From GCA-2861595 sp035526335 (GTDB lineage Bacteria > Actinomycetota > Acidimicrobiia > Acidimicrobiales > GCA-2861595), in contig DATLCN010000046.1 of NCBI GenBank assembly GCA_035526335.1, forward strand, positions 50,619 to 114,618: a stretch of DNA of 64,000 nucleotides. The letters are read 5' to 3'. Numbering within the stretch: position 1 is the first letter of the stretch; each line of letters begins with the position of its first letter. The notes beneath the pieces were generated by a model, which saw only the letters and a list, made by a program, of their open reading frames with translations, ran no database searches and had not been told where the DNA came from. The translations under genes were made by a program, and so were the position numbers. This document shows, in pieces, positions 32,828 through 39,381 of this stretch.

Positions 32828-34609
32828 TCATCCGAGTGACAGGAAGGCATGCGCGACAGCGAGATCCCGGGCCCAGATGTACTCCCACAGGGTGAGATCC
32901 TCTCGCTCGAGGTGACCGGCCAAGGCACCATAGTCGACACCGTCTACGTTGCGATCATGGCCCAGGATCCAATGACGGAGAGCGGGATAGTCGACGCCGG
33001 CCATGATCGCCTCGTTGAAGACGGTGGGCTTCTCCCGATCGAGAATGGCATCGGGGACCCGCCCCCGCAGCAGGTGACGCACGAGGTCCTTGCTCCGCCG
33101 GCCCGGGAACTTCTGCTCCGCTCGGAGGCTGATGAAGAACTCCCAGAGGTCCACGTCGGTCCAGGGCATCCGGACCATGATGTTCCGCAGCTCCTGCCGG
33201 ACCTCGTCCGCTTCGACTCCGATCCCAGGTCCGCCGAAGGCGACGAGCTGACGGTCGTGCCACCTGGTCCGGGCGCCGACGAGCAGGTCCGAGTCGCCGC
33301 CTTCCAGCCGCTCGGCATCCAGGAAGTCGGGTCGGGGAGCGCCTCGGTACCGGTCCTGGCGGCGGCTCCGCATGTAGCGCAACCTTCCGGGGGCAGCCCA
33401 TCGGATCAGGTTCCGGGCCGTGCGGGCCGGGCCGGCGCCGGCGCCCTGCTGGAGTCGCAGTTGGGCCTGAAGCGCCCTGAAGCGGCCGTGGTAGATCAAA
33501 TGGGTCTCGAGGTGGGAGCGCATCGCCATCACGTGCTCGGCCACCTCACCGGTGAGCAGTGTGCGGAAGCCGAGGGCCTCAGCCCGCCGGTAGCTCTCGT
33601 CCACCTCGTTCACCGCCCACACGGGGGTCGGTCCGTCGAGGACCTCCACCCATTCTGTGAGCCTGTCGAGCTGGCCGGCCTGGTGCTCGAAGGTGTGGAG
33701 GGGAATGTCGAGGTCGGCGGCCACGATCTCGATGTACTCCCGTTCGTCGACGCTCGGCTGGTCGGGGTAGACCGCCGACAAAGCGGAGAGCGGCCGGCCG
33801 CCGAGCTCCAGGTGACGGGGCGCGGCGTAGGCGGCGATGGCGGGTGAATCGATCCCACCGCTGAGCGACACGGCGTCGTGCCCTGTGAGCATGCGGGCGT
33901 TGGCCTGGTCCATCAGCTCGTCGAAGCGCTCCTGGAGCTCCTCCTCGCTGAAGGTGGCCGTTTCGATCAACGACTCGGGATCCCAGTAGCGGCGGAACTC
34001 GGACCTGCCGGCGCCGGCCATCATGACCGTCGACTTGGCCAGACGCCTCACCCCGCTGACGGCACACGGCGTGTCGTCGTCGTAGTCGCTGAACACGATG
34101 GCTGCGACGACATCGGGGTCGGGTCGACGGGCGATGCCGGCTCCGGCCACGACCTGTTTCGCCTCCGAAGCGAAGAAGACCCTGTCGGGCTCGTTGCGGT
34201 AGAAGAGCGACCGGAAGCCCAGCTGATCCCGAAACGCCCATGCCCGCTGCCCGTCGGTCACGACTGCGGCGAAAACGCCCCGCAGATCCCGCGGTGCCCG
34301 CCAGCCCAGGCGCCGGAAGGCGGCCAGGAGCAGAGCGGCGTGGCTGAACTCCGGCCCGTTCCTCAGGCCCAGCGCCCGGGCCAGGTCTGCAGCGTTGTCG
34401 ATGACGCCGTTGACGGCAACCCCGAGATCCCCGTCCACGGCGATGCTGGCCTCGTGGCGGGATGAGCGGTTGCTGACTCCGAGGAGGCAGTGTCCGTGGC
34501 GGACCACCTGTCGCTCGTCACCCCTGTGGGGAGCCGCGGCCAACATCCGCTCGACAGAGGCGGTACCCGAGTCCCCCCGGCGATCCAGAACCGCTACGAC
34601 GCTGGGCAC
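32828..34609 (-). CDS. lasso-peptide macrolactam synthetase (asparagine-synthetase-like, C protein)
   Basis: A 593-residue homologue of glutamine-hydrolysing asparagine synthetase. Residues about 1-200 keep the Ntn glutaminase fold but start MPSVVAV, with no Cys at position 2, so ammonia is not produced. The ATP-pyrophosphatase domain has SLSGGIDS at 250-255 and LLTGEVAEHVMAM further on. Lasso C proteins use ATP to activate an Asp/Glu side chain and close the macrolactam ring. GTG 34609 gives the family N-terminus; it sits only 3 nt beyond a large stem-loop and has no clear Shine-Dalgarno sequence, so translation may depend on that structure. Confidence 0.88.
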   Translation of the reverse strand: MPSVVAVLDRRGDSGTASVERMLAAAPHRGDERQVVRHGHCLLGVSNRSSRHEASIAVDGDLGVAVNGVIDNAADLARALGLRNGPEFSHAALLLAAFRRLGWRAPRDLRGVFAAVVTDGQRAWAFRDQLGFRSLFYRNEPDRVFFASEAKQVVAGAGIARRPDPDVVAAIVFSDYDDDTPCAVSGVRRLAKSTVMMAGAGRSEFRRYWDPESLIETATFSEEELQERFDELMDQANARMLTGHDAVSLSGGIDSPAIAAYAAPRHLELGGRPLSALSAVYPDQPSVDEREYIEIVAADLDIPLHTFEHQAGQLDRLTEWVEVLDGPTPVWAVNEVDESYRRAEALGFRTLLTGEVAEHVMAMRSHLETHLIYHGRFRALQAQLRLQQGAGAGPARTARNLIRWAAPGRLRYMRSRRQDRYRGAPRPDFLDAERLEGGDSDLLVGARTRWHDRQLVAFGGPGIGVEADEVRQELRNIMVRMPWTDVDLWEFFISLRAEQKFPGRRSKDLVRHLLRGRVPDAILDREKPTVFNEAIMAGVDYPALRHWILGHDRNVDGVDYGALAGHLEREDLTLWEYIWARDLAVAHAFLSLG

Positions 34610-34612
34610 ATC

Positions 34613-34672
34613 AAACGCGAATCATCGCCGAGGCGACTGTGCACCTCGGCGATGATCCAACTCCTCGCGTTT
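34613..34672 (-). promoter_or_regulatory. large stem-loop between the lasso precursor and synthetase genes
   Basis: ATCATCGCCGAGG (34621-34633) and CCTCGGCGATGAT (34644-34656) are perfectly complementary, 13 bp with a 10-nt loop. AAACGCGA (34613-34620) and TCGCGTTT (34665-34672) extend the stem by 8 bp across an 8-nt bulge. On the minus-strand transcript it lies after the precursor stop (34703) and ends in a short T run just before GTG 34609. It looks like a partial terminator or RNA-stability element that keeps precursor mRNA in excess over enzyme mRNA. Confidence 0.75.
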
Positions 34673-34702
34673 CCGTTCGGAGCCGAAAACCACTCAGTCG
34701 CG

Positions 34703-34846
34703 TCAGGGAGAAGCGAACGGGTGCGAAAACTCGCCGTACTTGTCGGTTTCCATGACCGTCGAACTCTTGTCACCTTTTCCGGGATTGTCGAACGTGTGCT
34801 CGGCTACTGAGCCGAAATCCACGATCGTGGGCTTCTCGTATCGCAT
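34703..34846 (-). CDS. lasso-peptide precursor
   Basis: A 47-residue peptide: MRYEKPTIVDFGSVAEHT leader, then a core of about 28 residues starting FDNPGKGDKSST and ending FSHPFASP. The leader shows the lasso motif Y-x2-P-x5-G-x5-T exactly (Tyr3, Pro6, Gly12, Thr18); Thr is normally two residues before the cleavage site. If so the core begins at Asp20 and Asp26 could close a seven-residue ring. If cleavage follows Thr18, Phe19 to Asp26 gives eight. An unusual first core residue (not Gly) makes the exact core uncertain. GGAGGT lies about 5 nt before ATG 34846; a longer in-frame start at 34918 is upstream of the promoter and rejected. Confidence 0.85.
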   Translation of the reverse strand: MRYEKPTIVDFGSVAEHTFDNPGKGDKSSTVMETDKYGEFSHPFASP

Positions 34847-34875
34847 CTGCACCTCCCTCCGTCGTGATCTCGATG

Positions 34876-34881
34876 ATTCTA
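34876..34881 (-). promoter_or_regulatory. -10 box of the lasso precursor gene
   Basis: On the minus strand TAGAAT, matching the best actinobacterial -10 sequence, lies 29 nt before ATG 34846. With the strong GGAGGGAGGT ribosome site it forms a dedicated promoter for the precursor in the 95-nt gap after the exporter genes. A convincing -35 box was not seen. Confidence 0.55.
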
Positions 34882-34941
34882 ACCGAGAGTGACCATGGCG
34901 GGGAACCCTCAGAAGCACTAGTTACTGTGCTGTAGCCCCGC

Positions 34942-35775
34942 TCAATAGAGCCCCAGTGTACCAAGACGGCGTTCCCGTCGAAGCGCCAGCCGGAAGGCCA
35001 AGCCACCGGCGAGCAGCGAGATGGCCGCCATCGGCGCCAGCTTGAGCAGGGTGGGGACGATCCCTGACCACCCCGCATGCCCGAGCAGTGCATTGCGGGC
35101 CGCGCCCAGGGCGATGGCCACCGGATTGAGACGGGCTACGGCCTCCAGCCAGTTCGGTAGCACGTCGAGGGGGAAGTAGGCCCCCGAGGTCATGGTCAAG
35201 GCGGCGCCGGCGAAGCCGGTGACGGCGCCGCCACGCCTGAAGGTGAGCACGCCGGCCGCGCTCACCACGCCCAGTCCCCAGACGACGGGGATCAGGGCCA
35301 GCATCACAGCTGCCGCTGGGCCGAACCCGCTGAGGTCGAACCCGAGGTGGAAGAGAAAGTGCGCCATTACGAGGAACAAACTGGTGCGAAACGGGACATA
35401 CACCATGTCGAAGGTCACGAACCCGAGTTGCAGTGTGGCCGGCGCGCTGGGTGTCATCATCAGGGCCTCGAGGGTTCCCATCAGCTGCTCGTTACGGACG
35501 GCCGCCATCACCTGCCCCAGCGCCACCTGCACGAAGCCGCTCGTGGCTATACCCACCGCCACGAACTGGAGATACGTCGCACGGCTCCCGCCGAACTGCG
35601 GCAACCGGGAGGGGTCCACCAGCCGGCCGACGAAGGAGAAGGTGACGAGGTTGATCAGCAGCCCGATCCAGTCGGTCCACACTGCGGTCTTGTAGCTGAG
35701 CAGCACGAGAAGATCCCGCCGGAAGAAGGCGGGCAGCTTCCGTAGCTCCTCCACCAGCGCACGACGTCTTGTCAA
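34942..35775 (-). CDS. ABC-2 type transporter permease (lasso-peptide export)
   Basis: A 277-residue membrane protein with about six helices. DWIGLLINLVTFSFVGRLVD, LQFVAVGIATSGFVQVALGQ, and SGAYFPLDVLPNWLEAVARLNP are typical of ABC-2 permeases of the drug/polysaccharide type; the last is the conserved motif before the final helices. It pairs with the ATPase upstream and lies directly before the precursor, so export of or immunity to the lasso peptide is the likely role. The TTG start overlaps the ATPase stop (TTGA); a GTG eight codons later is an alternative. Most lasso clusters use a single fused exporter protein, so the two-gene form is less usual. Confidence 0.82.
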   Translation of the reverse strand: MTRRRALVEELRKLPAFFRRDLLVLLSYKTAVWTDWIGLLINLVTFSFVGRLVDPSRLPQFGGSRATYLQFVAVGIATSGFVQVALGQVMAAVRNEQLMGTLEALMMTPSAPATLQLGFVTFDMVYVPFRTSLFLVMAHFLFHLGFDLSGFGPAAAVMLALIPVVWGLGVVSAAGVLTFRRGGAVTGFAGAALTMTSGAYFPLDVLPNWLEAVARLNPVAIALGAARNALLGHAGWSGIVPTLLKLAPMAAISLLAGGLAFRLALRRERRLGTLGLY

Positions 35776-36785
35776 GCCTGCTCGCCGTCACCGGTCAGAC
35801 GGAGGAAGGCCTCCTCCAGCTGGGATCTCTCCTCCTGGCATGCCACCACCTGGATGCCGTGCGCTCCCAGGTCGTTCATCACGTCTCCGAGGAGCACTTC
35901 GTCTTCCAGGGTGACGATGAAGTGCTCGACGTCAGGCGTGGCCTGGACCGATCCCCTCTGGGCCAGCGCGGCGGCCAGCTGGTCCGCGGTCGGCGGAACG
36001 TTGCTTCCGGTTCGTACCCGGAGCAGGAAACGGCGCAGCTCGACGGTGGCGAGAAGTTCCGGCACGCTCCCGGAGAACCGCACGCGACCCGAGCGGAGAA
36101 CCGTTACCACCTGGGCGAACCCCTTCACCTCCTCGAGACGCTGCGTCGCCCATAGAACGGCAGCACCGCGCTCGGCCGCCTGTACCACCAGTGCCCGGAT
36201 GCGACGAGCTCCTTCCGGATCGAGGTCGTGGGTGGCTTCGTCCACGACCAGCACACTGGGACTTCCGAGAAGGGCGCGGGCCATCGCCAGTCGCTTTTGC
36301 ATCCCGTGCGAGTAGACCCCGACGCGGCGGTCGGCCGCTTCGGTGAGGCCTACCGCCTCCAGGCACTTCCGCGCCCGCTGCAGGGAGTCGCGGCGGTTGC
36401 GCCCGTCCAGTCTGGCGAAGAAAGCCAGGTTCTCCAGGCCCGATATCCGAAGGTAGAAGGTGCGGTCGCCGGAGGGCACCATGGCGATGGCCTTCCGGTA
36501 TTCCCGGCTGTCGGGGCCGGCGGCCACCCCGGCCGCCGTCACCTCCCCACTGTCAGGCTGGAGCAGGCCGGTGACGATACGGAGAAGGGTGGTCTTTCCG
36601 GCACCGTTGGGGCCCAGCAGCGCATGGATCTGCTGGCGGGCCACCTTGATCGTGACCTGGTCCAGCGCCTGGAGGGCTCCGAACCGCCGCGACACCTGCG
36701 ACACCTCCAGGGCGAGGCTGCCATCGGGGGGCACCGGAGGCTCAGAGGGGTTCAAACCAGCACACGGCTTCCGATGCGCGAGCAT
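35772..36785 (-). CDS. ABC transporter ATP-binding protein (lasso-peptide export)
   Basis: A 337-residue cytoplasmic ATPase. Walker A is GPNGAGKTTLL, the signature motif is YSHGMQKRLAMARALL (LSGGQ-type but with His-Gly-Met), and Walker B is VLVVDEATHDLD. A C-terminal domain of about 100 residues follows, as in ATPases paired with ABC-2 permeases. ATG 36785 is used; an upstream in-frame start at 36887 overlaps the divergent B2 gene. The 46 nt between the two starts must hold both promoters. Confidence 0.88.
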   Translation of the reverse strand: MLAHRKPCAGLNPSEPPVPPDGSLALEVSQVSRRFGALQALDQVTIKVARQQIHALLGPNGAGKTTLLRIVTGLLQPDSGEVTAAGVAAGPDSREYRKAIAMVPSGDRTFYLRISGLENLAFFARLDGRNRRDSLQRARKCLEAVGLTEAADRRVGVYSHGMQKRLAMARALLGSPSVLVVDEATHDLDPEGARRIRALVVQAAERGAAVLWATQRLEEVKGFAQVVTVLRSGRVRFSGSVPELLATVELRRFLLRVRTGSNVPPTADQLAAALAQRGSVQATPDVEHFIVTLEDEVLLGDVMNDLGAHGIQVVACQEERSQLEEAFLRLTGDGEQA

Positions 36786-36820
36786 AAGCGACCCGTCGCA
36801 GGCCTGGGATCGCTCCGCGT

Positions 36821-36826
36821 TACCAT
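36821..36826 (+). promoter_or_regulatory. -10 box of the B2 gene (leaderless transcript)
   Basis: TACCAT ends 5 nt before ATG 36832, with no Shine-Dalgarno sequence between, so the B2 transcript is probably leaderless. It is the same hexamer as at rex. Confidence 0.45.
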
Positions 36827-36831
36827 CTCGG

Positions 36832-37287
36832 ATGATCGAACCGGGTGACGCGGCACCGGACGTTCCCGGCGCGAAGGCCGTGTACAAGGGACCGCTCAGG
36901 CCGGTCGAAAAGCTGCTGCTCTTCGGCCGGATCTGGTTCTGGGGAGCATGGGTACGGGTTCAGCTGCGCCGCTGCGAGCTGCCTGACGTCGTAGGGCGGC
37001 TCGGGGAGGTCCCGCCACGGGCAGCCTCCCGGCCGGTGAACCCGCTCAGGCTCGGCAAGATCGTGCACCGAGCGTCGTGGATAGGCCCGTTCAAACCCCG
37101 ATGCCTGGTGATCGCGCTGGTGCATTTCCGGCTGTTGAGGGAACAGGGTGAAGCGGCGCAGCTCGTGATCGGACTGCCCGCCGGACCCCAGGACATCGCC
37201 GCCCACGCGTGGGTGGAGATGGGCGGCGTGGACGTTGGCCCGCCGCCGGGGCGGGGACGCCACGAAGAGCTCGTCCGTTACGCCTGA
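36832..37287 (+). CDS. lasso-peptide B2 protein (transglutaminase-like leader protease)
   Basis: A 151-residue protein of normal B2 size. The C-terminal half matches the family: PRCLVIALVHFRLLREQGE with catalytic Cys91, LVIGLPAGP, and AHAWVEMGGVDVG with His125 and Asp134 completing the Cys-His-Asp triad. B2 removes the leader after B1 has bound it. It is transcribed away from the A-C-B1-K and exporter genes, an uncommon split. The open frame continues upstream to 36460 but that part lies antisense to the ATPase gene; ATG 36832 follows a TACCAT box. Confidence 0.88.
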   Translation: MIEPGDAAPDVPGAKAVYKGPLRPVEKLLLFGRIWFWGAWVRVQLRRCELPDVVGRLGEVPPRAASRPVNPLRLGKIVHRASWIGPFKPRCLVIALVHFRLLREQGEAAQLVIGLPAGPQDIAAHAWVEMGGVDVGPPPGRGRHEELVRYA

Positions 37288-37306
37288 ACGGTGAGGGCGG
37301 ATGGGT

Positions 37307-37642
37307 TCAGACGGAGATGTCCGGGTTGCTGAGGCCGACCTCGGTGTCCTGAGGGCTGTTTATCTCGACGAAGCCGTTGCACGCCAAGGCCAGGATGAAG
37401 GCTGCGATCTCTTCGCGAAACGAGTTCGGAATATCCTCGAACCGGACCTCGAGCCCGGCCAGCAGGCTGAGGAAGGTCGGGCCTCCTTCCAGGAGGGCCC
37501 AGACCACCGCGCCCACATGGTTCACGCGGTAGCAGTTCTCTGCATCCCGCAGGTAGAGGGCGCCGCCACTCAGGTCCGAGAGCTCGTGGTACACCGCCTG
37601 CGGGCTGCGGCGTATCTCAGCATGGTCAGCGACTCCCCCCAT
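37307..37642 (-). CDS. second PqqD-family protein
   Basis: A 111-residue PqqD-like protein: RRSPQAVYHELSDLSGGALY, YRVNHVGAVVWALLEGGPTF, then a helical end with ACNGFVEINSP, all in the same order as the B1 protein encoded at 32506-32802. It may be a second leader-binding protein for the lasso peptide, or a PqqD-type chaperone for a different small peptide. It converges with the B2 gene, 19 nt away. ATG 37642 follows a TACACT box by 9 nt; an upstream 45-codon reading frame (37626-37763) overlaps its start. Confidence 0.72.
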   Translation of the reverse strand: MGGVADHAEIRRSPQAVYHELSDLSGGALYLRDAENCYRVNHVGAVVWALLEGGPTFLSLLAGLEVRFEDIPNSFREEIAAFILALACNGFVEINSPQDTEVGLSNPDISV

Positions 37643-37763
37643 GGTTCGGGAAGTGTAGCGGGACGCCAATCAGGGACTGTGAGGAAGCTACCTGCGCGGC
37701 ACTGGCGACTTCAGGGCGTTGCGCGACGGCCTCCTCGGCCTTCGGCGGCGTAAGTAGCTTCAT
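37626..37763 (-). CDS. possible 45-residue peptide upstream of the second PqqD gene
   Basis: From ATG 37763 the frame reads MKLLTPPKAEEAVAQRPEV and continues to PNHGGSR, overlapping the start of the PqqD-like gene by 17 nt. It has no lasso leader motif, no recognised family and no clear ribosome site, and a candidate -10 box for the PqqD gene lies inside it. It is listed because small peptides encoded directly before PqqD-like genes are often RiPP precursors. It may be a chance frame. Confidence 0.2.
   Translation of the reverse strand: MKLLTPPKAEEAVAQRPEVASAAQVASSQSLIGVPLHFPNHGGSR
37652..37657 (-). promoter_or_regulatory. -10 box of the second PqqD gene
   Basis: TACACT on the minus strand ends 9 nt before ATG 37642, giving a leader of at most a few nucleotides. 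It lies inside the possible 45-codon frame, so only one of the two readings may be right. Confidence 0.35.
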
Positions 37764-37884
37764 CTCGGGCCATACGGCGATTTAGCTAGAAAAACTCGTC
37801 CACCCGGCGGAGCCCGGGCCTGCTGCCGACCTGTCACAATGGAAGAGCGCAACCGCCGGCGGACTCTGACTGGGTGATGATGTA

Positions 37885-39372
37885 ATGCGTTCGCTTACGA
37901 ATGGATCAGGCTTGAAGGGAGCAGGTGTATCCGCCGATCCGGCACGGCGGGGCCAATCGGACGGTGTCAAGCGCGAGCAGGCCCGATCCGCAGTCTCGGC
38001 CCGGTCCCGGTCCAGGTCCGTGACGATTCTCACCGTCCTCTCCGCTGTGCTCGACGGGCTCGCCGTCGCCGGCGCCTTCACGTTGAACGCCGAGGCGGCT
38101 CCGGGTGAGCGCAGCACGATCGTGGCCATGGTGGCCGTCGTCTTCGCGGCTGTGCTCGTGGGGCTCAAGGACCGCCGCCGGCTCCTGGCGCCTGTGGAGG
38201 AACTTCGGAGACTCGTGAAGGGCGTTTCCGCCGGTGCGGTCGGCATCGTGCTCGTGTCCTTCGCCCTCCATGTCGAGGTGTCCCGGGGTTGGGTCGTGGC
38301 CCTCTGGGCGACCAGCACGGCTACGGTCGGCCTGTCGCGCCTGATAGCTCGCGCCACGATCAAATCGCTCAATAGCCGTCGTGTACTCGGTCGGGCGACG
38401 CTGGTCGTGGGAACCAACGACGAGGCCAGGATCATCGCCCGCATCCTGGAGCGTCAGCCTTGGCGGGGATATCACGTGGCCGGCTTCGTCTCCGTGGGAC
38501 CTCTGGCGACGGCTCGGCTGGATGGCCATGCCGTCGTCGGAACCACCGCTCAGGTGGCTGACGCAGTGGCGCGCCACGAGGCCGGCGTGGTGATCATCGC
38601 CGGTACGGCCACGCCGCCGGCAGAGCTCCTCGAACTGACCCGCGTCCTGGAGCTCCTCGACGTCGAGGTACGCATCTCGCCAGGGCTTCCCCATGTCGCA
38701 GCTTCCAGGATGACGGTCGCCGCGATGGACGGGCTGGCCATGCTCTGTCTCCGGAAGCCGCAGTTCACCAGGTTCCAGTCCCGGGTGAAGCGCTCCTTCG
38801 ACCTGGTCGTGGCGTCGATTCTCGCTGTCATCCTGGCGCCGGTGGCATTGGTCATCGCCATGGCCGTGTGGTTCAGCAGCGGCCGGCCGGTTATCTTCCG
38901 CCAGCTGCGCGTGGGTGCCGGCGGAAAGTTGTTCACGATCTACAAGTTCCGCACCATGGTGCCAGATGCCGAATTACGGCTCGACGAGGTGCTCGGGCAG
39001 AACCAGGCCGACGGGTTGCTGTTCAAGCTCCACGACGACCCCCGCGTCACACGGCTGGGACGGGTGCTGAGGCGTTGGGGTCTCGACGAGCTCCCCCAGC
39101 TCGTCAACGTGTTGAAGGGAAACATGAGCATGGTGGGGCCCCGGCCGGCCCTGCTGACGGAGACCACGAGCTACGACGAGAGAATGAGGAGCCGCCTGAG
39201 GGTGCTTCCCGGCCTCACCGGCCTCTGGCAGGTCAACGGCCGCCACGAGCTCCTCTTCGACGACTACATCCGTTACGACCTCTACTACGTGGACAACTGG
39301 TCGTTGGGTCTCGACCTGTGGGTCATCGCCAAGACGATTCCCGCTCTGCTGACCCGCCGAGGATCCCATTGA
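37885..39372 (+). CDS. polyprenyl-phosphate sugar-1-phosphate transferase (initiating glycosyltransferase)
   Basis: A 495-residue membrane enzyme that starts exopolysaccharide repeat units by moving a sugar phosphate to undecaprenyl phosphate. Residues about 45-150 hold four helices, 165-290 a CoA-binding-like Rossmann domain (LVVGTNDEARIIARIL), and 305-495 the catalytic domain: KRSFDLVVASILAVILAP, KLFTIYKFRTMVPDAE, RLGRVLRRWGLDELPQL and MSMVGPRPAL. All are hallmarks of the WbaP/CpsE family. It heads the exopolysaccharide locus, transcribed away from the second PqqD gene. Confidence 0.93.
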   Translation: MRSLTNGSGLKGAGVSADPARRGQSDGVKREQARSAVSARSRSRSVTILTVLSAVLDGLAVAGAFTLNAEAAPGERSTIVAMVAVVFAAVLVGLKDRRRLLAPVEELRRLVKGVSAGAVGIVLVSFALHVEVSRGWVVALWATSTATVGLSRLIARATIKSLNSRRVLGRATLVVGTNDEARIIARILERQPWRGYHVAGFVSVGPLATARLDGHAVVGTTAQVADAVARHEAGVVIIAGTATPPAELLELTRVLELLDVEVRISPGLPHVAASRMTVAAMDGLAMLCLRKPQFTRFQSRVKRSFDLVVASILAVILAPVALVIAMAVWFSSGRPVIFRQLRVGAGGKLFTIYKFRTMVPDAELRLDEVLGQNQADGLLFKLHDDPRVTRLGRVLRRWGLDELPQLVNVLKGNMSMVGPRPALLTETTSYDERMRSRLRVLPGLTGLWQVNGRHELLFDDYIRYDLYYVDNWSLGLDLWVIAKTIPALLTRRGSH

Positions 39373-39381
39373 GGATCGGGG

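Noticed and set aside
34847..34918. Longer version of the lasso precursor starting at 34918
   Set aside because: The added 24 residues are Arg/Ser-rich and would be encoded across the -10 box and ribosome site; ATG 34846 has a strong Shine-Dalgarno sequence and gives the leader motif at its usual distance from the start.
36460..36831. Upstream extension of the lasso B2 frame to 36460
   Set aside because: It lies antisense to the ABC ATPase gene and has no B2 features; the TACCAT box ends 5 nt before ATG 36832.
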